From NCBI GenBank assembly GCA_907165135.1, contig OU015569.1, forward strand, positions 6,138,001-6,202,000: a stretch of 64,000 bases of DNA. The letters are read 5' to 3'. Source of the DNA: Oikopleura dioica. Its lineage: Eukaryota > Chordata > Appendicularia > Copelata > Oikopleuridae. The position numbers and the translations under genes are program-made. Positions 55,401-64,000 of this stretch are shown here, one piece after another. The notes beneath the pieces were generated by a model. It did not search any database and was not told where the DNA came from. It was given only the letters and a program-made list of their open reading frames with translations. Positions within the stretch are counted from its first letter, which is position 1; every line of letters begins with the position of its first letter.

Positions 55401-56325
55401 AATCCAAGTTGCCTGCAATAAATATCTTACGAGTGCTTGTTTCAAGATGAAAAGATGTCGAGGAACTCGCCTGAGTAAATGTGCGCTGACGCAAATGTAG
55501 ATTTGACCCTAGAAAGATGCCAAATAGTCTTTTAAAGAGACAACAATAGACACCGCTAGCTGCGATCTCTTCTTGCATGACTGTTTTGAATGAAATATAA
55601 TATATATATTTAAGGATGCACAGGGTTTTTAAACTAGAATCGGAACACAAAAAGCCGTGATCCAGAACTCAACCAGATAAAGTCAGAAAGAAGAATTCCT
55701 TATTCCTTTTTCACGAAATAAAGTTTTCAATGCCTTCGAGGATAATGAGCTACAGAAAATAAAATAGTTAAATATTTACCAAATTACGCATAGATTTAAT
55801 GCGTAAATGCAGAGGAAAGAATAAGGTACAAGGAGCTAGAACTGATACTTTGATTTGAAATATAACAAAAATCATCGGTATGATCGGGACCGAATTCCAC
55901 TTACAGCAAAACAAAAAAATCACTGCAAACGAGGAAATGAGTCTCGATCTTTAACAGAAAAAGAAGATAAACTGGGATTTAATTTTTTTTTGTACTTGCA
56001 AAATTATGATTTCGGGGTATTCAGCTGAGCGGTAATTTGAGCATAGTTTTTTTTCGGTTCAGGAGAATGAATGTACAGTTTTTCAGAAGATGATATATAA
56101 AGTTTATATTATAAACTACTAGTTAGACAACTAGAGACTAGAATTGAAGACCTTTTGGTAAGGCGATGGTTGTTTCGGTTAATAAATTCTAAAGCGACCG
56201 TTTGCGTGTTTACTCAAGCGTCGATCCTCTCCCTCCCGGAGTAGTCTTGTCGGATTTAAACATTAACGTGTATTTAAATGATTTTCATTCATCGTACTAA
56301 GCGAAATATTATATTTCAAATATAG
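55401..56325. other. Intergenic stretch
   Basis: AT-rich, about 920 bp; a minus-strand open frame over 55270-55650 is the reverse of the preceding exon and is not credited. Nothing else is seen. Confidence 0.4.
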
Positions 56326-57962
56326 CTACGAAATGATGCTGGAATCCGTTCCTGGTATCACATTGAGACGTTTCAGCGCGTCGATAGAGCCAATGAGCGT
56401 GCCAATACAACCGAAAAGAAGTATAACATAGTCTTCTATTAACTGACGGCTTGTATGCCTTCCTTTGAATATCCTCATGTGTATCAACGCCGGGAGAATG
56501 AACGCTAGAGTAGGATTAAAAATCATCTTCTTTGGGCTACTTACCTAAAAGAGAACAGCACGTAGCGCCAATTAAGACCATGATCGTCGAGAAGTCGGGG
56601 ATAATCAACACGACAATGACCGATGAAACGACCACGGACGCACGGAGCAGATTTCCTTTCCAGAAATGGTTGACAGTTCCAAGGCGCCGTTCCAATATTT
56701 CGACTGGGAGTGAGTTATTTACTCTGTCTAAGACTTCAAAGGATTTTTGAGGCGGTACTTACTGACTGGGAAGAGCATGATCGGATATGTGAAAAAGAGC
56801 GAAAAGCATAGGCAGCCTTTGACCATTAACGGCATTGGTCCGACAGGAAGATTGAGCGTGATTATCGAGTGCGTTTCAGGGCCAAACGAGAGGTAGCCAC
56901 ACACGCCGAACAGAATGTAGAGGGATGACATGGCAGTAATCGAAAGTGCTAAAAATAAGAGCTCGAGAACGAGTTTTGCGAAGAGCAGCCTACCAAAAAT
57001 AGTAGAAAATCGACTACGGTAGTCTTTGGCCACAGAAGCTTCTAGTGACAAGATCATTCCCGCGCCCTCGTAGCAGTAAATTGAGACGCCGATGAAAAAT
57101 GGAAGCCCTTTTAGATCCATTTCCTTAGGATGAATACTGATTGTCGACACATGCTCAAAGTCAAACCAGAAAACGACCAAATAAGCAAAAACATTGGCGA
57201 AGTCGGCGAATAAGCTGAGTAAAGTTAGACAGCAGTTAGAAACATAAACTTACCTGAAAATTGAGAGCTTGTGAAGTTTGCGGACTAAACTAAGACCGAC
57301 TAGTCCAGGAATCATTAACAGAAGAAATGGAAGCTTGAGACTGTCGTCGACAACGTCTCCTTCATCAAGACCGTGGACGTAGTGAGCGAGGTTTTCGGAG
57401 ATGAAGATCAAATACGCACAACTTTATAACATGTTACTCGCGTCCTCTGAAGAACTAAGCTACTTACCAGAAGCCAGTTTGACTTATAATGATTGCCCAA
57501 TCGACGATGTTCTTGCCTCTATCGCCGAACGCTATTTGACAAAGGTCTCCGTAGTTAACTTCTTGGCCGGCTGAGTCTCGACTCTAAAACGTAGCATAAT
57601 GATGTGAGCATTATTGATCCACGTACTCTCTCCAGTAATTCAACTTGGTCTTCATCCCTCGTGCCAGGCGGTGTAAGTTCCATTCGCGAGACATTTGTTT
57701 TTGAGCAAAAGTGTTTCGACTTGATAAGGAGCATCATTCCGCTAAATATAAATCCCTAATCGGACGCGAATGGCTGTGCCTACCGGAACGACAGGAAACC
57801 AACAGCGATTAGAATGATAGTTCCCTCAAGTACTCCTGCTTCTTTGAAAGCGTACGGCAAACCGAGAACGCCAGCACCGATAAATGAGATAAAGATATTG
57901 CCGAAGATTTTCACGGGGCTTCGGGTGCCCTCTCCGCCATCGGAGACACTGGCGCCTCCCAT
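56326..57962 (-). CDS. Proton-coupled amino-acid transporter, SLC36-type
   Basis: The ATG 57960-57962 opens MGGASVSDGGEG, then KIFGNIFISFIGAGVLGLPYAFKEAG, the conserved first helix of the AAAP/SLC36 superfamily. Later exons carry FFIGVSIYCYEGAGMILSLEAS (the family's F.FEG.G-type helix), SLYILFGVCGYLSFG, ITLNLP and CFSLFFTYPIMLFPV. The last exon encodes LAFILPALIHMRIFKG and a final helix, ending at 56326-56328. About 11 helices are expected. A hydrophilic loop (SKTNVSRMELTPPGTRDEDQ) sits after helix 2. Multiple short introns. The substrate is not predictable from sequence. Confidence 0.85.
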
Positions 57963-58742
57963 CCCCTCTTCGCGATTTCGATTAGATTTTGCTCGAGAAT
58001 AGAGAACACTCTGAAGCCGAGGTTAAGAAGAGCTATCGATAGTAGTCTTTAAGTATTATAATGTAGGAAAGGTGTGTGTTAACTATTTACATGGAAGGAG
58101 TTGAGTATTTTTAAGCAGTCAGGCGACGTCATTGATAATACACATTTTTAAAGCTTTTATTTTCTAAATTAAGAGGTCTATACCACCGCCGACGTTTGTA
58201 ATAGAGCGAGAACTGACGTTCTCTTTCTCAAACAAGAGCCAAGACCGGTTATTTTTTTTATTATCAGGCATGAATGGTTAAATATAGCGCGATCTCTGAG
58301 AACAGCGGCTGGGAAAACGATGTTAAAATAATAATTTTATGATAATGACGTAACAAAGTGAAAGAGATCATCATAGCATATCTACACGCGGATGCATTTT
58401 CGCTCTCCGTCGATTTAAAGCTTGAACTTGAAATGTTTTCACTTTCATAAGGGGCCAAGAATAATCATTTTTAAGATTATGAATTAAACTAATAGATTAA
58501 AATGACGTCGGTTCCAGCTATTTTAAATAATTAGGCTTATTGAAACGTTAATATGGCTATTGAAAAATGAGACTATTGTTAAAATTTGATGCTGTTGCAG
58601 TTTAGATCAGGGTAATGGCAGTTTAAATCTGTCAACCATTTTTTAAAAATAAGTTGCCAGTAACAGTCACAGGGTGCAGGAAATATAACTGTATTACAGT
58701 ATAAGTTGCGAAAATACAAAAATAAGTTGATTACGATTTGAC
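57963..58742. other. Intergenic stretch
   Basis: AT-rich; open frames here have no features. Confidence 0.4.
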
Positions 58743-59002
58743 ACGGATCGGTCGCAGATCCGAATGGATCTCTTGATCGCGTGTCAGTAACGGAAATAGA
58801 TCCCAGTGAAAGAAATTCAAAGGGATCAAAGAAGAGCATAGGAGAACAAAAGCATATGCCAGAATTGAAAGAAAAAACAACCCGATTTTCGGATTTGTGT
58901 CGCGACGCAAATCGATCATCGTTGAGGAAAATGAAAGAAAAACAATGGGAACAGGGTCGGAACGGATTAGAAACACAAGTATACGTTCGACAGTATTATT
59001 AA
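58743..59002 (+). CDS. Possible charged C-terminal exon
   Basis: The plus-strand frame reads DRVSVTEIDPSERNS and continues Lys/Glu-rich to a stop at 59000-59002 (VYVRQYY). No ATG at a good position and no domain. It could be a cytoplasmic tail exon; the opposite strand reads as hydrophobic, an expected artefact of Lys/Glu codons. Confidence 0.25.
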
Positions 59003-59030
59003 TTTAATAGCTCTGGCGAAGGCATCCGCT

Positions 59031-59801
59031 TCAGAGCTTATCTGACTCCATAGACGTTGTGTTCGTTGACGTGTATGGTTCTTTATGAGATGGCTGCTCC
59101 TCTGAACTTTGCGCGCCGGGGGAGTTTTCGTTCGGTCCGTTCACTTGCTAAACGCAGATGTTATTTTCTGTTCGATTAATAAAAGAACCCGAAATTTGGG
59201 CGGTGTTACTCGGTTGGACTCGAAATAAGGATTTGTTTTGGGTATAACAAAGGCAGCCCTGCCAAGATGGAAGATCATCGGCCAGTTATCGTTGAATAAA
59301 TTTAACACTTACACTATGTTCCCTCCAGGAGTGAAGAAACTTTTTCTTGAACATGGGCCCCCTTGGTTTTTCTTCATTTTGATTCTGAGGGGTCGTCCTG
59401 CCGTTCGTGCTTCCGATAGTGCTCGGTTTGTCAGTTGACTCGTTTGGGGGAGAGTCTGGCTTCTCGTCCATGTAGAGGTCAGGCTGCACGCGAAGACGCG
59501 CACTTACCGGCCTGTTCGCTACTTTGATTGCGATTCCACGGGTCTCGCCTTCAGTCTTTTGCGATGGACTATCGCCACTACTGATTTTGACCTCAACGGA
59601 ACGTATCTCCCTGTTGTCGGACGGATTTCCAGGCACTTGAGAGCCACTGTCCGTCGGGACAAGCTCGAATTGTTCAACGTGTCCTTCAAGCTCAACTGTT
59701 TCGACCGGCGTGAGCTCGATAGTGTTAACAATTTGGACAGGGAGCACATCGCCATTTTTCACGTCCAAGAAGTTTTCGGTCCAGCTTTTCTTTGGCATCA
59801 T
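59031..59801 (-). CDS. Acidic uncharacterised protein, 201 residues
   Basis: Exons 59313-59801 (163 codons) and 59031-59147 join in phase over an intron with a perfect GTAAGT donor. It starts MMPKKSWTENFLDVKNGD, then VQIVNTIELTPVETVELEG, a strand-rich acidic segment, then a Pro/Asn/Thr-rich disordered half ending TTSMESDKL. No membrane segment or signal peptide. No family recognised. Confidence 0.65.
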
Positions 59802-60112
59802 GTGTTGGGATTTCCTTCAAAAAAAGTTAATGGCTGATAAAACTGTAAAAAGAGTGCACAAAAATTAATTGAAACGTGGTTAAAGATGGTGAAAATTCTG
59901 GATCTGTTTCTCTAAAGAGTCGTTCATCAAGAACGAAGCGAATCACTCAAAAATAAATGTTCCACCGGTAGCCGCGCTTTTTATTGTTCCAAGCTGTCGA
60001 GGCGTAGTGATTTACAATAATAAACCATCGCCCGCTCCCAATTAGGATTCTAATAAGTAGCACTCATTTGTTATCGAAAGGTAATGGTAAAACCAACCAG
60101 TTTTTTCTAATA

Positions 60113-62638
60113 TTACAAGTACCTGCTCTCCGCTCGTTCAGAGTTGGTGGCGATGGACTCGGGGGAGCTCCTCTCGTCTCGTTGCTGGCTGCCGTCGTCT
60201 TGGGCCTCTTCCTGGTCTTCGGAGTCTTGCGAAGCTGCCTCCTTTTTCTTTTGGAGGAGTTTTTTCTTGTAATCGCGTTGCTTCTTCAGAATCACATCTT
60301 TGTGAGTCTGATAATACTCCTTCTTGTTCGCGAGGATATGTGGCGGAGTCTTCTTTGTCTAAATCAAATACATAATAATTAAAACCCGTAAACTACCTGG
60401 ACAAGCGCATCGACATCGGCATGCTCGCTCGCAAAAGCCGTCTGCCGTGTGCTTGTATGGTTCTTTTGCTAGAGATTATTTTCATAATTGTCGTATTTTG
60501 ACTTCAAAATTCGGATTTTATTATAACTTACCCGTGGGGAGAGAATCAAGCTACCAGCGCTGATGTTTCCACCGCTAGAGCCAACATTAGTAGCAGCTTG
60601 AGGAAGTGGCAGGGTTTTGACGAGGTATTGTTCCTGCGCCGTGGTGATCGAAGATGAGCTCTGGGAGTATGAAGGCTTCGGGAAGATCTTGGAATTCTTT
60701 GAAGCGATTGCTTCTGCCTGTCTCTCGAGCTCCTCTTGCTGCTTCTGCTTCACTTCATTCTGTTTCGCCTCCCTTAATTTTTTGATATCATCAAGAGTCC
60801 AATGTTTCATTTGAAAATCACTAATTTCTGTGTAGACGTACTTGTGAGCTGAACCGTTCGCAAGAGCATTTTCTTTGGCCAACTTCTTCTTATGATACTC
60901 CTCCTTACGCCTCTCAAGAATATGAATTGGCGTTTTTCGTTCTGCTGTTCGGCTCCATGGCTTTCCCTTTTCAGTCTTTCGTTCTCCTTCTTCAGCGTCT
61001 TTGCTTCTTCCGCCTCTCTTTGCTTTATCATTCTTCGGAGTCTTCGATCCCTGACCTCTCTTGTTAGATTTGCTGCTGGTTTCATCCTTCGAGGTTTTGT
61101 CGTTTTTGGCTTTCTTTCTAGCCCCACCCTTGGCCTTCTTTGACGGCGTGTCCGTATCTTCAGCAATGTCGGCATCTGCGACTCTTTTCGCTTTAGGTGT
61201 CTTTCGCGCAGTCTTACGTTCCTCGACGTCTTCTTCGCCACTTGCGTCGTTATCATCATTAGAGGCCTTCTTGCTCAAACGAGCCTTCTTCGAGGAGTTA
61301 CTCTTTCGCGTCGTCCGTTTCTGATCATCGTTAGTCTTGGAGATTTCCAGCGCTCTACGGAGACTCTGACGGACAACTTTGACTCTAAAAAGAAGTTAAA
61401 TTCTTGTGAGCCACAAGCCTTCTTCGTAAAAAGGAACTTACTCTTTATTTTTCGTCGCGTGAACCTCGTCTAGGAGAGTAGAGAGTGGAACATTATCATC
61501 GTCGCTAAAAACAAGTTAGCTCCAAAATAGTCACAGTTTCCACTACGGAACGCACAAAATGGTGAGATTAGATTAACAAATTAAAATTTCCTTTGAACTT
61601 CGAGTTACCTCATGTTTTCTGTTTCATTCTGAGAAGATGACTTCTTGGATGAAGCCACTTTCTTCTTAGGCGGACTCTTGGAAGCTTTTCCTGCTGTTTT
61701 CTTGTTCTTGCTCTTTTTAGGTCTTGGTCTGGACGGTCCGGGCTCGTCGTCTTCTGACGTCGAAGTTTGATTGCCTGTGTATGGCTGATGGCTGTATTCG
61801 CTTTCCGGGGAAGGTCCTCTGTTTCCCGACGTCTTTTCTCCTTCAGATCGACCAACATGCTAGAACGATCCTCGTAGAGGTCGTTGATTGGGCGGTGATC
61901 TTCTTCATCGTCAGGTACAACGTAAGCCTCTGTGTCCTTGCTATTTAAAACACCCTCATATCCATCATCCTGATCCTCGATTTTTACGGACTCGATAAAA
62001 TCGTGCATTTCGTCCTGGAGATTCAGCTCGCCGGCCCTTCTTTTTGCCTCAAGGTCCAGACGCTTAGCGCGTTCTTCTAGAGTCTCTTCGCCTTCTTCTT
62101 CTTCCTTGATACCGCCAGACTCACGATTCATAATGGCCCTAAACGAAACAGTTTAAAATCGAAATTGAGGAGACAAAATAATCCATTGAACAGTCGACTT
62201 ACATTTCACTCAAACTATTCTGCTGCTCGAAGAGATCTTGCTCATTCGTGGGGACGAAGCGGTTCGGATTAACAGCTATTGCACGCCTTGATGCCAAATG
62301 ATCTGGGTCAATATTAGGAAGAGAAGCTATTTCCGGAATTCTTGGTTGTGGGAGTGGCTGGATACCACGTGGGAGAAGGTTTGATATGCCAAAACTCAAG
62401 CTCCCCCAAGTATTCTGTACTTCAGAGCAGAAAAAGGCGATACGTTGGAAGTCAGCCCTGTTCGGCTCGTTTCCTCTGGAAATACGGGCGGCAACATTGG
62501 CGCACTGAACCATCAGGCTGAAAATAATGAGAAATTTGAAAATCGACGAATTGCTTACTCGGCAATGCTGCAACCGTGTCTCTGCATGAGCTCGTTGATG
62601 GACCGACCAGCCCTTGAGGGGATCTGCTGGTCTCCCAT
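60113..62638 (-). CDS. Large Lys-rich, probably nuclear protein
   Basis: The ATG 62636-62638 opens MGDQQIPSRAGRSINELMQR. The N-terminal part (ANVAARISRGNEPNRADF, QNTWGSLSFGISNLLPRG) looks folded. It is followed by acidic segments (EEEEGEETLEERAKRLD, NLQDEMHDFIES), a Ser/Lys linker (PRPRPKKSKNKKT) and several stretches of basic nuclear-signal character (PSKKAKGGARKKAKND). A motif recurs: TPIHILERRKEEYHKKK near 60910 and TPPHILANKKEYYQTHK near 60330. Several GT-AG introns of 38-70 nt fit, including one at about 61845. Chromatin or RNA association is likely from composition only. Confidence 0.6.
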
Positions 62639-62836
62639 TTTCCAATCTAAATAAAGTAAATTAAATGTGAAGTTTTGATAAAAAGTAAAACCCTCCACCT
62701 CACTAGAGAGCGAAGGATCGGTAAGGGAGACTTTTACGATCATTTTCAAGACAATCTCGAATAAAAAATTTCTCTCGAGGAAAGAGTGGCTTGATGAAAT
62801 CTTTCTCAGAAGTTCTGATTTTTAGCTGAAACTTAC

Positions 62837-63076
62837 CTATCCGCTGCGACAGAAGATGCGAGAGGCTTCTCTGGACTGCTGCAAGACAAAATTCTCTTCC
62901 TTTACCGACAGAATCAGATTACTAAGGTGACTAGAACTCCGTTCGCGAAAGCGAAGTAAAACGATTCTTACTGGCGCTTGATTGGACGAGCGCCGCAGCG
63001 AATAGAAATTCGAGGAGAAACGCGCAGCAGCACGCTGCTCGGCTTTCCTACGCGGAGATTCCTCCCAGCACGCCAT
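62837..63076 (-). CDS. Basic ORF upstream of the Lys-rich gene
   Basis: A 79-codon ORF from ATG 63076 (MACWEESPRRKAEQRAAARF). A GTAAGA donor after codon 35 and a GTAAGT donor at its 3' end suggest it is part of a spliced transcript, perhaps the 5' exons of the Lys-rich gene or an upstream ORF. No domain. Confidence 0.3.
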   Translation of the reverse strand: MACWEESPRRKAEQRAAARFSSNFYSLRRSSNQAPVRIVLLRFRERSSSHLSNLILSVKEENFVLQQSREASRIFCRSG

Positions 63077-63813
63077 CTCCCGAAATTCTCATAAAACTCA
63101 CTACTTCCCAAAACTCCATGCGGTCTCATTAGAATAGAATATTATTCATCCTCTGATCTAAACCTATCTGAAAGAATCGAGGACGAGATTCTTCTCACAA
63201 CGAATCCATGAATACGTACATTTCCTGCTGCTAACATTGTAGACTAAGAATCAGTTAATCTGACAATGGACAACTCAGCTTGTACTGCTTGTCGAAATTA
63301 GGCCCTGATTATAATGCTTTCTTTTCGAAATCGTCTTTTTGCTTTCTTTAGTAGTTCATCCTGCATAAATACAAATTTAAGACACCAGGAAAGTATATTT
63401 TAGGATTAATACTTTCCAAAAGACTTGACCTCAACAATAATCTTTATTTATTGGAAGATTTTGCTCAATAAGCTCATAAATATATAAAAAAGAACCCCGA
63501 TAAATTCACCAAAAGTTAAAGAATGAGAGGAGGTTCATTGACAGAAATAAGGTTGAACTATTACGAGCTTCAGGCAGCATTCTTTTTGCTCATTTAAATT
63601 AATCCCTAAACCAGAAGATAGTTAGGACTTTTGCTACGGTTTGTTTAAAAAATATATGTTATCGCGAAGTACAGTAAAAATGCTTCGTAGTCACCAAGTC
63701 GTCATTTTTTTTGAATTGCTGTTTTGTATGTTTCGTAACGATGTTTTACTTTTTCTCAGCTTTAGGTTTGGTTGTTTTTCGTTTGTTTCAAGAGTATTAT
63801 TTCTCTATCAAAA
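63077..63813. other. Intergenic stretch
   Basis: No gene recognised; AT-rich towards 63800. Confidence 0.4.
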
Positions 63814-64000
63814 TCAACCAGTCCCTTCAGCCTCATTGGCAGCTGGCTTCTCCTTCTTTTCTCCCCTGAATTCGTGTTCGGCTTTGAGGGCTCGTTTTTT
63901 GTGTAGCCGGACGAGCTCTTCGACGACGAAGTCAACATCGAGGACGCCGTGTTGCTGCGCATCTCTAGTTCGCACGGCGCAAGTTCCGGCTTCAAGCTCT
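63814..64000 (-). CDS. C-terminal exon of a gene running off the window
   Basis: The minus-strand frame reads LDVDFVVEELVRLHKKRALKA, then GEKKEKPAANEAEGTG and a stop at 63814-63816. The helical charged segment followed by a Lys/Ala tail is a plausible C-terminus; the competing frame at 63762-63995 is Ser-rich and less convincing. The rest lies beyond 64000; the family cannot be told. Confidence 0.45.
   Translation of the reverse strand, partial: ELEAGTCAVRTRDAQQHGVLDVDFVVEELVRLHKKRALKAEHEFRGEKKEKPAANEAEGTG

Noticed and set aside
55270-55650. 126-codon minus-strand ORF
   Set aside because: It overlaps and opposes the Cys-containing plus-strand exon, which has the better protein character and a clean acceptor.
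1-64000. Spliced-leader RNA gene
   Set aside because: I looked for the Oikopleura leader as I remember it and did not find a convincing copy in this window.

Overview
The window is chordate nuclear DNA, most likely from an appendicularian (larvacean) tunicate close to Oikopleura. Reasons: gene models resolve only with very short introns, many of 38-60 nt (47, 44, 41, 43, 40 nt are seen). A few introns work only with a non-GT donor (a GA-AG intron in the gene at 49366-50916). Genes are compact and lie on both strands. A galanin-family precursor carries the GWTLNS core in a form I recall from the ascidian Ciona. Co-linear genes that could be operons are seen (SHC then BPHL on the minus strand), but I found no spliced-leader RNA gene. 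The species is inferred, not proven. All splice sites below were placed by eye from reading frame and GT/AG signals.

Layout. 1-5.3 kb: a thrombospondin-type-1 surface protein (5' end cut off by the window), a two-domain PAN/apple secreted protein, a VPS4-like protein reduced to its MIT domain, and a small unknown gene. 6.2-9.4 kb: an unrecognised multi-exon gene and the galanin-like precursor. 9.6-13 kb: the alpha/beta-hydrolase BPHL, interrupted in a coding exon by a 716-bp inverted-repeat transposon with an 8-bp target duplication, then the adaptor SHC (PTB, YVN site, SH2). 13.4-19.3 kb: an acidic/basic unknown protein, a JAZ-type zinc-finger protein, an Asn-rich coiled-coil protein, a PDZ protein and a TMEM263-like membrane protein. 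20.3-22.2 kb: a long intronless fibrinogen-domain protein. 24-27 kb: a ten-finger C2H2 protein.

27-36 kb is gene-poor. It holds two non-autonomous elements flanked by TTAA and a few unexplained GC-richer patches. 36-37.5 kb: a four-transmembrane protein. 39.9-41.8 kb: an immunoglobulin-family receptor. 42.2-43.1 kb: an inverted-repeat element filled with a palindromic minisatellite. 43.3-48 kb: a Cys-rich multi-pass protein, an HNK-1-family sulfotransferase and an ER FKBP with four PPIase domains, EF-hands and HDEL. A third TTAA element follows.

49.4-64 kb: a TGN38-like acidic membrane protein, UPRT, a coiled-coil protein, several small unknown genes, an SLC36-type amino-acid transporter, an acidic unknown protein, a large Lys-rich presumably nuclear protein and the 3' end of a further gene.

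The strongest points for follow-up are the galanin-like precursor, the transposon in BPHL, the MIT-only VPS4 relative and the set of TTAA-flanked elements.
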